64,000 nt of DNA from assembly GCF_004193775.1 (NCBI RefSeq), contig NC_041019.1, positions 51,373,928 through 51,437,927 of the forward strand, read 5' to 3'. The stretch is from Glycine soja (taxonomy: Eukaryota; Streptophyta; Magnoliopsida; Fabales; Fabaceae). Under the pieces are notes generated by a model. The model was given only the letters and a program-made list of their open reading frames with translations. It was not told where the DNA came from and searched no databases. A program made the translations under genes and the position numbers. This document shows, piece by piece, positions 23,341 through 36,784 of this stretch (position 1 is its first letter; each line of letters opens with the position of its first letter).

Positions 23341-25831
23341 AAGATAACTACAAAATAAGAGAACTAACTAAAAAGATAAAAATTTTATAAAAATAGATTG
23401 AATTGAGTTTAACAAGAGTGCAAATAAGAAGAAAAGTGAGAAAATTGTCTCTAAATTCATTCATAAATTAAGTATCTTAGGCAATTATTAATTACTTATG
23501 AAGAATAAAAGTAGTGGAAAAAATTGTGTTATTTGAATGAATAGAAATAGGAATGAAAGTAGATTTTTTTTTGGATGAAGGAAAAAGAGAATAGGAATAA
23601 ATAAATTATATGAAAAATATTTTTATATTAATTAAAAATTTAATTCTTTACTTCACTAATATAATTATTTATTATTTTAAAAAATTTTATGTTGTAAATT
23701 TTTTTTAAGAAATTGGAAAAAATGAAAGAGTGATCATTTCCCCATTTCATACCAATTTGGGGGAGAGAACAGTTTTTGATGTCCTTAGAAAAAATAAAAA
23801 AGTACTTTTTGTAGGATTCACAAAATAAACTTTCTTTTTATTTATTTTCTCAATCAAACAGTAAAAATTAAATACTCTTACTTATCTCTCTCTTTCCTAT
23901 TTTCTTCTACTCCTATTCTGTCCAAACAAATAAAGGGTATGTCTTTCTGATACATAAATAAAGGGTAAGTTTGTTGGTTGACATGTTATGCAAGTCAAGG
24001 TTATTAAAAATATGGGTCGGTTAAAACGTTGGGTTTTTGGGTTGGGTCATTTAAATTAGAGGTTAATTGTGGGAAAATGACTAAATTAAGGGGCCAGTTC
24101 TTTTTTTTAAAAAAATGTTATTTTAGTTCATTTTAATATTTTAATATTTATTATATTCCCCTAACTTTAAAAAAAAATATTAATATATTTATTAATCAAT
24201 TGGGCTAGCTCGCTAACCTGTGAGCGAAACTGGGTTACTAATTTGGGAGTAACTATTAACACTATCAAATTTGCTATTTATATTACCCACGCATTCTTTA
24301 ATTTTTTTTCTTTCAAAAATGTCCTTTTCACATAAACATGATTCGTGATTAATTACTTAATTCAATATGGTTGGTCTTTTGTTTTGGTAATTCATCATGG
24401 ACTGAGTTTATACTGTCAAATTGGTCCATATGCCCATGGCCAATCTTACTTCTACAATTTGAAACATAATTCATAATCTTTTGTTTTTTTTATATTAGAG
24501 ATTACGGGTGTTCTCTAACCCATTCGATTAAAGATTAAGATTAATTACACTTGTGGTACATGATTGTTGTTAGCCCAAAAAGAATTTGCACTATGAAGAA
24601 ATTGAATATAGGTTTTCCAACTAAATAGATTATTTCTCTCATGTAAATACAACGGGACCTTACATCATTACGCTAAATCTAAACCTAATCATCAATTATT
24701 ATCGCCATCACTGTATCTCTACCATTACCATTATTTTCACCTCTTGCGTATCATTTTCTTACTCAAGTATAACATGATTTCATCTATGATTACTTTTGGT
24801 TAGTAATCTCAAATTAAAATTAGAATTCAACATGGAAGGTAATTTCACTTTTTTTTGTACAAGTCAAACATGTAAATCATCAAGTTGAAGTAATTTGAAT
24901 TCTGACAATTGGAATTAGAATTAAAAGGTTTAAACTACAATATTGATTTCATGTACCACACGAATCTTAAATGTTTCCCTTGCCATGTATTATTGATTGT
25001 ATGCCATGTTATGTGTTTTTAGTCTTAATTGTGAATAAATGAAATAATGACCATTCACGGACTTTGATTCAATAATTTGATACCAGAGAATTGTAGCCGA
25101 GACTTTAGGAGGGATTGATAGTTGACCTTAGTGTGAAAGAAACATTTGCAGTAAGAATTTCCACTACATAGCAGAGCCTTGTTGACGATGAGCATGGAAT
25201 TCACATCACATCTATGGAAAAAAATGAAAAAAGATTTTGCTATTAGATTTTCTCATTTATCATTTTTAAAAATTTATTTCTCGGAGCCAATCAAATGTAT
25301 CTTTTTTGGAAAAAAAATCTTGATCAAGATAGAATTATCAGATAATAAACGTGAGGATCTCTTCTTCCAGACAGAAAATATTTATTTGCTTTAACGGATT
25401 TTTTATTAGTAGGTCATGGTCAACATTTGTTTAATAATTAAACAATAATAAATTTAATAAGAACTTCAAAACAAATAATTAATTAAACTATTTTTACAAA
25501 CACAACGAATATAAAATATGAAGTAAGGGTAATAGAAATTTGCATAAGGTGGAGAAAATTTCGTATTTTTAGCAAAGGACAGAATAAACAATTCCATTTG
25601 GAAACTATTAAAAAATGAAAGGTTAAACAAAAATGCACCAAACTCAATTGAGAAGAATTTTTTCCCCATGAAGTCATGCTTGCCCTTGAGATGCTAAAAA
25701 AACTCCTCTAGGCTTTTTTAACTACTCCCTCCATGATCAACATTTGTTTTATCTGCCAATTGAATTTGCTTCTCCTTACATATTTGTGTATTTTCATAAA
25801 ATCTATACATAATTTTGACTATCAGTATTTG

Positions 25832-28800
25832 TTATTGAAATGGATCGACCCAACAATCATCCTCCTCAACTGCCTTCTGCCATCGTTTTCTAAAAACTTG
25901 TAATTCACGGTAAGACAGTCTCCTCACCTGAACCATATACAAAATAATATTAGTAAGTAGTAACAAGTTAATTACAAAATTATTTAGATAAGGCTTAGCT
26001 GTACATTTTATCACTCATTTTTTATGTTTTTGCAAATTTTGTCATTTAATTTTAAAATTTTTGACACTATGTCTCCTATATTATAATTAAACATTTTTTG
26101 TTTTTAAAAATTGGATGGCAAAATTTGCAACTAATTAAGAAATAACATAAAAATTTCCTCATAAAAAAAATGCTATATACATAAAAGAGTTCACTATCAT
26201 CTGATAATTAGAAATTTAATTATGGAGGTAAACAAATGATCATTTGAGCTAACTGTCAAAAGGCAGATAATGACATTAGAGAGGGTGATTGTCATTGAAG
26301 GTGACTAGTGCCTAAATCAAGGTTTTCAATTCAATAAAACCAAACATGTCATTTTCCATATCTTCAGATATTTGCATTGGGGTAATGTGCATGCATAACA
26401 CTAGAATTAAAAAATGTTTTTATTTCCTATCAAACAACCAAGCATAAGTCCATCCAAAAAGAATTATTCACAAAAATGGATTCTGAACCTAACTGGATGA
26501 GTGATTTTGGAGCAGAAAAATGCATTGTGATTTTAACATTAGTAAACGTAAGCATGTGCCAATGGTTTGGGCTAAAAAATTGTGACAAGACAGACTTACA
26601 TCAACTCTATGATCCTTTGTCCGAGATGTAACCTGCAAAGTCAGATAAATTTCAGTAGAATTAGAGGCACAATTGTTCCATATAAAAAGCATACCACAAA
26701 TCATAATCATTGCAAACTATAGGAGTACAAGCATTTGCACAATGCAAAACTCTGCAATAGAGATGCCATATTTCTTACCTCATTCACATCTAAGCCTCCA
26801 AGAGTAGGATGACCGTAGTGGACTATGTATTCAGCATCCACAACACCAACATTTTTTGTTCGATCACCCTAGTAACCATAAATAAGATCATATTAAACTA
26901 GAAAGTATAAATAATAATAAGAAGAAAACAAGAGAATGCCACCAGGGGAATATTCAACAAGTAGAATTGGAATAACTCATCAAACTGAACCAAAAATTAA
27001 GGAGCTTTTAACATGCCTGAGCACAGTAGCCTAGCTGCATATCTAGACCCCATGCATGGATCAAGTCATTCTGTAAAATAAAGTAAACCACAAATGATGA
27101 ATAAATAAAGTAATCTAATAGTAATGCTTCAGCAGTAACATTCAAATGAGAGAATGGTGCACCTGGATCATATACCAAACGCAACGCCAAGCAGCTCTTG
27201 AGAAAACAGGAGCCATCATTTCAACCCACCTGAAACAATTGGTGAAGCTTTCTTAAACTATAGTAGTATAAAGGGAATCCACATTAAATTAGAATTTACA
27301 AAAACAATTTACCCTGTGCAAGGAGGAGCAGTGCTACTTTCATCACAACGTTTGCCACTACCACCAGTTTTGTAAATCCTTCTGCTCGAACACAATGACC
27401 AAAAGCATACTCAATATTGACACAAATATCTGCTTCAAAACTAATTTAATAATTTAATATGATTTATCAATTGAAGTTCATTAGCGAAGGTTGAGGAAAT
27501 TTGAACTCATGGCCTCCATTTAGATTATGTGAGTACCTGTTCTTTTTACAAGCAAAATCAATTTCTTACACCGTGACACGCATTCTAATTAATGTAAAAC
27601 TATAGATGAAATTAAAGCGAATTTTATCAAAATCAATTCCACCAAAATTCAAATCAAAGAGAGGCACTAAGTAACTAAACTATTAACTGCCTTTATAACA
27701 AAAAAACAAAACGAAGAAGTACATGTTGCAGAGTGCATAGTGTTGATGGTAACCCATGGTCTAACTAATGAGATAATGGGAACCAGCTATCCTTCATAAA
27801 GGTGAAACTATCTGTGTTCTTTAGTTAACTGTAGTTACTGTGATGAGACAAAAAAAATTATGTTTCTTATAATACAAACAAAATCATTGTCGAGAACAGA
27901 AAAAAGGATAAACAGTAGAACCTGTGCACATTCGACCTCCTCCCACGTGCAGTAATCTGATGATGTACCTCTGATTTGTTACTATCAAGTGCTGGTTGTG
28001 ATATTTCCAGTCCTTCACTTTTTATAATAGAAACATACCTAAAATCATTCAAGTATAAAATATCAGCCACTAGTCCTAAAGATGTTGTACTAATGTATGA
28101 ACTTTTTCAATTATTTAGAAGTTATAACTGCTAGTTTTGAACTACTTAATTCGCTATAATCAAATTTAGTGTGTACTTGCTTCATTTATATGCTTACAGA
28201 ATAAATTGAACATACCTATCCGGGTGGAAGTGTTCAACTCCAAGATCCTCATCCCATAGGAAAATATAACCATATTCTGCAACTATGTCAGGGTGTAAGA
28301 AACGCTTTGCAAACCACCTAGTCAAGAATAATGTGTCCAAGAATACAGGATTTTAGGATAACTTAATTATTTTTTTATATATTATTGATGGTAATGAAAT
28401 GTGAGGTCCCCTACCATTTACTTTGATTGGCTACAGCCACATGAATGACATGATTATTCCATTCAAAGTCATTCCATTCGTCAACAATACCATCGTAGTG
28501 GAAGAGCATTACAACGAAATTGCTTGATAGAAACTGCAAGTTGGGGTTGAAAGAGTCATCACTTATCACTTATCAAACTAGAACATTGGTAATGAACAAT
28601 TTATACAGAGCACCCCTTGAAATTACCTTTTTGACCAATTTGTTCACAAGATCTTTCTGCTTTATCCCAACTGCCATTGCAAACAAATTGGTTGATGCAT
28701 TTTCCTTATTCTGTTCAAATGTGTCCAAGTCAAAACATAACCACAAGAGGAAAGAAAAATAACTAGGAGAAGAATAGCATAAAAGAGAATGCAAACTGAG

Positions 28801-29979
28801 GCTGAACTCAATTGAAGAGACTACTTAGCCTATGTCAATAACTTTACACTAAAATATCTATATAGAGTGTAGAAATTGTAGAGGTTAATGGTAGGCTTAG
28901 GCTCACAAAATCAGAATATGTAAGCAATTGCAAATTTTCTCCTGATAAAACATGAATGACTGAAACTCACCTCTATTGTCTTAGTCATAGGAAGATCCCA
29001 CAAATGCCGCATTTCCAAATCAGAAGTGTTGGAGATTATGCCTTCAGGTAATGCATGACTTCCACCAGTCCTGCACTGGTTCTACTAAGCAAAATAAGCA
29101 AATATAAGCATCAAAGATGAACATCCCAAACAGTAGACTATCAATGACTCAAATACTTTCTAATTTACATGCTGAGAAAGAGAATGAACCTTGCAATTGT
29201 CATTTTTCAATTTCTTGATGTTCATTTTCCACCTTAATAGTTTCTGCAGTACAAAACCAAAACTATCATACTTCATGTTCAAATTTTGGAGGAATCTGAA
29301 TCCCTATTTAATCAAAGTCAAAGTCAAATTCAATTTGGTATTTGATCAACAAGCATCCATCCCCAAAGCATCCATGGAATGAAACCAAATTTACATTTAT
29401 GGTGAAAAAAAGTCAACCAGGTCAACCAAATTCAACTGGCAGATGAAATAGTAATTTTGAAACAACACTGCATGAAAACTATTTCACTGTTTAATCCTAA
29501 GGTAAGGATTTATTTATATACCTCGTTGTAGCGTTGTGCAAAGAATAAAGTCGAGAAAAGCAAGACAACACAAAGTAAAGAAACCGCTGGAACGATTCCA
29601 CAGAAGCATGATCTCTTACTCTTTGAATCAGAATCCAAATTGTCCTGGTACTAGATAAGAGGGAAAAAAGGTTAGATGAAAAAGTAATAATAAATTAAAA
29701 ACTATGATAACATTTTAATATTTCAACCTCTACAACCCTGCATTGTAAGGGCCACATACACAATTCATAGTTCTGCTAAACAAATTAAAAAGAAGAAGAA
29801 GAACAACTTGGAGACGACTATACCAAAACAAAACAAATGAAACAGTACCAGAGAAAAAACAGCAAAGATAAACATCAAACAACACGAATGCAAACAAAAA
29901 TTGATTCTATTCCAATAATAATAATATATGAATGAAGGAAAAAGTAGCCTACACGACTATGTGTCTTCATTTTCTTCAT
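25832..29979 (-). CDS. DUF707 family protein (annotated elsewhere as lysine ketoglutarate reductase trans-splicing related)
   Basis: Fourteen coding exons, listed from the start codon: 29979-29953, 29650-29522, 29243-29190, 29081-28971, 28710-28627, 28533-28415, 28317-28216, 28038-27922, 27381-27313, 27229-27163, 27070-27017, 26868-26779, 26632-26600 and 25927-25832. They join in frame to give 383 aa, the usual length of the family. Residues about 25-47 form one membrane segment (signal anchor, Golgi-type topology). Family signatures include LPEGI, MLFHYDG, WWFAKRFLHPDI, FLWDEDLGV, EGLEISQPALDSNKSEVHH, GWVEMMAPVFSRAAW, NDLIHAWGLDMQLGYCAQ, GVVDAEYIVH and, at the end, EEDDCWVDP. The fold resembles glycosyltransferases, and the acidic DED could act like a DXD metal site, but biochemical function is not established. 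The lysine-catabolism name should not be taken as evidence. Intron 11 (27,016-26,869) starts with GC. The nine-codon first exon is the least certain. Confidence 0.92.
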
Positions 29980-30564
29980 TCAGAAGCAGAGCAAAGCACA
30001 GCCTTCAGTTTTGTTTTGTGTATAATCTGTTGACCAAAAACAATGAAAAATCGAAATCAAATCCAAGTAAAACAAGTTTATCAGTGGCAGAGACGATCAT
30101 GATCATAATCATGATCAATTAATCATAAGGATAAGTTACCTTTTGTTTAGTGGATAATGATATAGTTAGTTGATAAGAAAGAGATAAAGAAAGATAAGAA
30201 ACACGAAATGGGTTTGCTTTGCACGATGATCTTGTATGGTGTGGGTGTTATTTTGAAAAATTAAGGTTGTTGTTGTGACTTTTAATGTAACACAATTTTA
30301 TTTTTTTTTCTGACGCGCCAAAGTAAAATGTTTTTGTCATAGTTTTCTTCTTTTCTGCGAATCCAATGGAATCTGTTTCTTCATTGTGTGTTAGCGTAGA
30401 CCACCGTAACTGGCGATTGCATCACTGGCATGTATGATGTGATGTGGCGTAATAACATAACATTAACACATGTGATTAATTTCCCTTGAACCTTACAAAA
30501 AGGCAAATATTTTTGGAATTTTTTAGGTTATGATTATGAAATATTTCTCCTAAAAAAATCATCC

Positions 30565-30675
30565 ATGATTGGTTAATTGACTTGGTTTTCTTTTCGTGTA
30601 ATATACTTTTGATTGACTAAATGATTGATTAGTTGACTTGGTTTTCTTTTCGTGTAATATACTTTTGATTGACTA
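30565..30675 (+). repeat. Tandem duplication, two copies of 56 bp
   Basis: Copies at 30,565-30,620 and 30,621-30,675 both read ATGATTG.TTA.TTGACTTGG followed by TTTTCTTTTCGTGTAATATA and CTTTTGATTGACTAA. They are almost identical, which suggests a recent event, about 600 bp upstream of the DUF707 start. Confidence 0.93.
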
Positions 30676-31822
30676 ATATAACTTGAAAAAAAATTAGAGA
30701 AATAGAGAGAGATGTAATAAAAAAAAAGAGAAAAAGAGAGAGAGAGGTTCATTATTATTATCCATAATTTTTTATATGGATTGGAGTATTATGATTTTGA
30801 TTTGAACATTATTTGGTTTAATTATGATTTAATCGTACTTCAACTATAAATTAATTAATTGGTTAAACTAATCACATCATTACTCAAAAGTTTTATTGGT
30901 TCAATCCATATCAAAATTTTAAAACTATAGTTGCAAGGGAAATGCATGTGAGAGGTCTAAAATCAACCCCTAATCCTTTATTATCAACCCCCTTTATACT
31001 AAAAGGTTAACTAATATTTATTCTATGGAATTTTATCATAATAAAACTTATGTTATAATTTATAACTTTGGCAATAATTTTTTTGTCAATAATGAAAATC
31101 CATCCCTATATTATAATGTGAATATATAAAATTTTTAAGTTTGAATCCTCATTCAATAAAAAAAAAGTTTGAATCCTCATTTATTCCATCTGTTTTTTTT
31201 TGGCATTTATTATGCATAATTATTTTCTACACGATTTAATCATTAATAGTATAATAAATCAAATAAGCAATCAACATTAACAAAAAAAAAAATCAATTCA
31301 ATATGCATGATAAACAAATTGAAGTAGATGGCAATATTTTCTTATCGTCTTTGTTATACAAAATGATTACAGTATAAGCAATTAAAAAAAGAAAATAAAA
31401 TTTGATTAATTAAACACATAAATGTATATAATAAATATATAGTTAATGTAATTAATACAGTAAATAAGTATTTTTTCTCGATTTTGGTAAAACTTAAACG
31501 CGAATAAATAATGCCCAAATTCAACATACCTGTTTTTTACCAATAGCTAAAAATAACCTTGTATTAAATGATCATACACAACTCATTCATGTGATCCATA
31601 AAAAAACGTTATATTATAATTTAAGTTGTTAATTATAAATTCAAAATAATTTATATCATTCAAATAATTCAAATATTTTAAATTTAAATTATATTCTTAT
31701 TGAATTTGGCAGAATCTTCTGCCTGTGTATTCTCATGTGAGCTCCTCCTAAGCAAAGACACTTTGATGCTAGTAATAACCAATATCTAAAATAAATTAGA
31801 GTAAAGTTGGCTTATTGAAATC

Positions 31823-32193
31823 TTGATATCCTCTTTTATAGAGGCGAAATTAGATCTATAATATCAATTTTTACTGTAAGATAGCATAATTAGAAAAATA
31901 TATAATTTTATATTATCTTTTCTCTCATGTGATAAATCTTTTTTGAATTTAAGGATTATCTTTATTATAAAAGATATAATTTTGATCCTATCTTAATTAT
32001 TCTTGATATTGATATCCTCTTTTATAAAGGTGAAATTAAATCTATAATATCAATTTTTACGGTAAGATAACATAATTAAAAAAATATATAATTTTATATT
32101 ATCTTTCCTCTCATGTGATAAATCCTTTTTGGATTTAGAGGTTATCTTTATTATAAAAAAAGATATAATTTTGATACTATCTTAATTATTCTT
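31823..32193 (+). repeat. Tandem duplication, two copies of about 186 bp
   Basis: Copy 1 (31,823-32,008) and copy 2 (32,009-32,193) share TTGATATCCTCTTTTATA, ATCTATAATATCAATTTTTAC, AAAATATATAATTTTATATT, CTCTCATGTGATAAATC and a final ATATAATTTTGATNCTATC. Identity looks near 90% by eye. No coding content. Confidence 0.9.
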
Positions 32194-32337
32194 ACAAGAT
32201 TATCTGGATATCGAGTAATTTAGCCTACTGACCACCAAATACAAAGATTTGTTGAGTTCCAATAGTAAAAATGTCGTTACTACAATTGCAGGAAAAAAAT
32301 ATTGTGCAGTAGAATTATTCTCGAAACAACTTGGTAA

Positions 32338-32338
<1 letters not shown>

Positions 32339-32374
<36 letters not shown>
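32339..32374 (+). repeat. Compound (GT)n(AT)n microsatellite
   Basis: A GT run of about six units passes directly into an AT run of about twelve. Confidence 0.95.
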
Positions 32375-32755
32375 GAGAAGAGGGTGACTACAAATCCAAG
32401 AAGGTATGAAAAACTTTACTTACCTCAGCTTGAGGAGACAAATTGAACTCAAACCTGTGACCAATTTGGTTAGAAGTTTTTTTAACTGGAAGGTGAGTCA
32501 ATTAAAAATAAATAAATATCTTTTTCTTATTAATTACTTTTCATTTTTTTGGTTTTTTTATAACTTGTTTTTTTTATATATATATATAACCATTTTTGGT
32601 TGCTTTGTCAATTACTCTTTTAAGAATTAAAATAATATATGAATGCACGTCATAATAAATTTCGTTTAATTTTCTCCTTTAGTGTTTCCGTTCAGAAGAG
32701 CAGCAATCCTATTCATTAATTCTTCATGATAGAATGGCACAATTATTATGAAAAT

Positions 32756-33018
32756 GTTTAAATATTTTTTTAGTCCAGTTTAATGATTTCTTACTTTTTA
32801 TCTTTACAAAATTAATAATTGATTTTAGTTCTTATAAATTATCTTTTTTTTATTTTTAAATGTTTTAGATGATCCTTTAAATAGTAAAAAAAAAGTGTTC
32901 TATGTAATATTTTAAGAAATAAATAAATAAATATAATTTGTATGGACTAAAATAAAAAAATTATAAGAATGAAAAGTAAAAACTACTAAATTATAAAAAC
33001 TAAAAATATATTTAAACG
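32756..33018. mobile_element. MITE with terminal inverted repeats and a 9-10 bp target duplication
   Basis: The left end reads GTTTAAATATTTTTTTAGTCC. The reverse complement of the right end reads CGTTTAAATATATTTTTAGTTT, giving about 20 bp of terminal inverted repeat. The 10-mer TTATGAAAAT is found directly outside both ends, at 32,746-32,755 and 33,019-33,028, a perfect target duplication (9 bp plus one chance base is the likely reading). At 263 bp with no coding capacity it is a MITE. The duplication length points to the Mutator superfamily. Confidence 0.8.
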
Positions 33019-34642
33019 TTATGAAAATTGTAAAAAGAATACTCAAATTCATCCTACAGAAACTGATACCCCGAAATTGTTGTTATTGCTAAGATAGTTA
33101 GCGCATGAAAGAAGTACCAAAGCAAGTTTTTCTTAGTTTTTCCTTTTCTTTTCCTTTCACTCCGAGTTGCTTTCAGAAATTTTTTTAAAAAAAACGATAA
33201 CAAATTTCTGTAAAGTCAATACCATGATTAAAAAAAGAAGGAAAAACGCATTAGCTCAAGCTATGTTATTTATTTACTATAATAATAAAGTCACATTGAA
33301 TGATTCATCAAATAGTCATAAAACTATAAGCTGGCTCACGTTGTCTTCGTCCATGTGAATAATAATTTACAATACTTTATAGTGTCTAATTTATTTTCTT
33401 CAACCATCAATATGGGTTATGGATACAGACGTGCGAAGTTATGAATAGGATGCGTGTGTGTAATGTGTATATATTTTCTTGACATGACTCTCATGTACCC
33501 TAAATTAAACAAGAAAATGTTCACAGTCATAGCAATCCCCTTTTATTTATTTATTTTGTTGGGTTGGGTCAAAATGTTCACAGTCTAGCAGAGATGCTTA
33601 TCATGGCCCAACTATGGAGAAATTAGTGCACCTAGTTTTATTTGTTAGACCAGCTAACACATGTATCCCGCAAGTGCAATGTATGGGACAAATGATGTGT
33701 AGGGAAGTAATATATTTTATTATTTTTAAAAAATAAATTTAAACGTTGAATAGAATAATAAGAGATAAATTAATATTTTTTTAAATTAGTTTAAATTTTT
33801 TTGAATTTTATTGATCAAACAACTTCCAACTTATTATATTTAGGTCAATTTCCAAAACTCAGAAATATCATAATATTTTAATGATTTTCAAGGTTACAAT
33901 ATATTCAATAATTGTTTAGCTCCTAAATTTTTAGATAAACAAATAAAAATCACTATTGAAGCATAATGCAAAAGTTGTAGCCTAAAATCTATAGCCGACA
34001 AAAATGCAAGAAGAAAAAGACAAAACTCATAGGTTGACCTCTTATATTTTAAGATCCCCAAATATTAAGCATTTCATCAACAATCTTATTTCTTTGTATC
34101 TCTCTTTCTATCATATTTCATCATTTATTATATCAATATTTTTCTTTATTTTTCCTCTATCTCTATCTCTCTCAAGATGTCAATTGATTTTGAGTGTTTA
34201 AAGACTTTTTTTCAAGCTCATAAGTCCAAAACTTTATTTGGTTATGATGATAGCTAGAAAGCTTCACAATCAATGAGAGAAGAGAGAATGAAGAAAAAAG
34301 GGTAAAAATAAATGAGGTATGTATTAACTTTGGTTTCGTTTTATTAGAATAAGGTAGAAGAAACAATAATCAAAACATCGGTGCATCACTAACACCTATC
34401 TTGTTTCTATTTTTAAAATATAAAAAAATAACATAATATAGAGTTAAATTAAATTTTAAAGTTTTTTTTTAAATTATGATAAAATTAAATATTTTAGAGA
34501 AAAGATAATATAATATTGAAATAGATCAATTGAGTTTGGATAATATATTTTAAATTTAATTCAATAAATAATTTTTTGAAGAATGATTATTTATATAAAT
34601 TTAAATTAATTAATAAAAATTCAAATTTTTATATTAATATTC

Positions 34643-34648
<6 letters not shown>

Positions 34649-34707
<59 letters not shown>
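34649..34707 (+). repeat. (AT)29 microsatellite
   Basis: Uninterrupted AT dinucleotide run of about 59 bases in AT-rich intergenic DNA. Confidence 0.97.
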
Positions 34708-34711
<4 letters not shown>

Positions 34712-35970
34712 ATTTTCTATAAACCATTTTTTAAAAATATTTATTAATGTAATAAAGTTTTAAATGTGTGCTTCTCACTGAGTCCAAAGAATTAAACTTA
34801 TAAAAATATCTCAGGATCATTGGAAAGCCAAAAATCCTAATTATGATGGTTATAAAAAAAAGATACATTAAACACAATGAAATAATTGCTCTACGAGTGA
34901 AAATCACCCTCTCAAAGGTGTGGACTATATGTATAGACAAATTTGTCCCAAAAGATATGAAGGATAAAAAAAAGGTGTTTACAACATGCCTAATGTAATA
35001 TAAAAAATTTCTTCAATAGTATGAAGACTTTATTATCAACTCTTTAATGAGTGAAATTCTAAAGAACAAACCTCTTTTTATTTTTCATTTGAACTTTTCT
35101 AGTTTGTGTCTAGTATCATTTGCTCTCAGACATATGTTTTTATTTAATGTTAAATAAATATGTATTTGAACTTTTTCAAAAAAGAAATATTTGAATTAAA
35201 ATAATTTCATATTTCTTTATATTAAGAAACTTCCTATTAATTATAGTAACTAATCACATGATTTGATCCTGATATGTAGTAATAAAATATTATTCTTATT
35301 TTGTTGACAACTTCCATATTTATAAAAAAATATACTTTTATTTATATTAATCATATTTTTGGTGCTAGCAAAGAATATAATAATATTCCACTAAAATATT
35401 TATTTGATTAAATTAAATTCTATAATTTAATTATGAAATAAATTATTTTCTTATGCAAAGATTGAAACACTCGTTTGTGTGTGATTTTGTAGGTTTAATA
35501 CTAAATCGATAAAAAATTAATCACAATTAATTTATTAATTAAGATGGATTTCTAACAATACTTCTTAATGTTCATATAACATCAAGTAACATTATTTACC
35601 TTCAAGAATAAATAAAAGAATGATGTAATATTTTCTTCCATCATTTACGATTCAAAATTAACTTTAGATTATAGTATTACTATCAAACTCTAATAAGTTA
35701 ACCAAGATCTTAATGAATGACATATGAAACTCTTTTGAATTGTATTACTATCAAGGTTAGCATGTATAGTATTACTATCAAACTCTAATGAATGACATAT
35801 GAAACTTTTTTCTTCTTTCATTAAATTGTCCTAACTAAGGTCTTAATTCTATCATAAAGCTCAAAATCATTACCAAGAGTTAATGAATTTCTTTTTGATT
35901 AATCATTAATTCTACAAGTATTAAATAAATAACTTGTTAATTACTATGATAATCTCATGTTAGAGGAAAC

Positions 35971-35973
<3 letters not shown>

Positions 35974-36026
<53 letters not shown>
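35974..36026 (+). repeat. (AT)n microsatellite followed by a T tract
   Basis: About 37 bases of AT repeat are followed directly by about 16 T. Confidence 0.95.
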
Positions 36027-36459
36027 GACAATTTCCTATTTATAGTTTAAGGTAATGTTAACCATTACGAATTCTCAATTGAGTCATTTCAAAGATGACA
36101 TCCTCATGTGCATCATCTATAGATACAATTTAATAAACGAAATCTATTAATCTTTATCCAAAAAAACTATCACATATATATTGATCTATCTGGATTATTG
36201 TTATTCCATTTCACAATAATCTTATGATCAAGAAAATTTTAGATTAAAATTACAAAAGACTTGTTTTTTTATTATCATGATAACAAGTCTCTAATTTTAG
36301 TCAAGGACTTATCAAATTTATTTTATTTAATAAAACAATAAATAAAATAAAAAATAATAATTCTTTATTAAAATTAATAATATGATGAATTGAATCTTGA
36401 ACATATATGTTTATGCCCTCCAAGATATGATGAGCATTGCTCATTTTCCCTATAAACCT

Positions 36460-36668
36460 ACGACAGTAACAACCAAGGGATGAGAGCTAAAACAAATGGA
36501 TGTATGCACAATACTTTCTTGCATGGTAATCTCTAGACATGGAGCATGAGTTGCACAAATCACTTTATGGGTTAAAACAAATCCCATGATGTTGGTTTGC
36601 CAAGGTACCACTGAAATCAAAGATTATGGTTTTTGTTAATCGTACTTTGTTTACTCTTTATTCACACT
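36460..36668 (+). mobile_element. Degenerate Ty1/Copia reverse transcriptase fragment
   Basis: Conceptual translation on the + strand, with frameshifts, gives the Copia RT order: TVTTKG(stop)ELKQMDV, then in another frame HNTFLHGNL, then HKSLYGLKQIP(stop)CWFAK, then DYGFC(stop)SYFVYSLFT. These correspond to the conserved KGWEL.QMDVHNAFLHGDL, LHKSLYGLKQAPR.WFAK and YGF.QS..DYSLFT blocks. At least three stops and two or more frameshifts make it a dead relic. No LTRs were recognised next to it. It is unrelated in position and strand to the RNase H fragment in the CCCH intron. Confidence 0.85.
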
Positions 36669-36784
36669 ATGACACATTAACATGTGCAACATAATATGTG
36701 TGCTTATGTCAAGGACTTCATAATGATCATGATGTTATTCATCGGTTAAAGGCTACTTAAGCAAATGTTTTCACATTTATTGGA

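Larger units (their letters stand above)
19680..25800. other. Intergenic spacer, no gene seen
   Basis: The first 1.5 kb after the small gene is less AT-rich and probably includes its 3' UTR. No frame longer than 89 codons is present, and none matches a family I know. The repeats listed separately account for part of the stretch. The block at 22,470-23,340 looks like old repeat DNA. Confidence 0.45.

Noticed and set aside
23980..24240. Second hAT-like element from GGGTTTTTGGGTTGGGTC
   Set aside because: Only one GGGTTGGGT-type phrase and no matching terminus on the other side.
25832..29979. Role in lysine catabolism implied by the usual database name of the DUF707 gene
   Set aside because: The protein has no lysine ketoglutarate reductase domain; the name comes from an old trans-splicing report and is not supported by the sequence.
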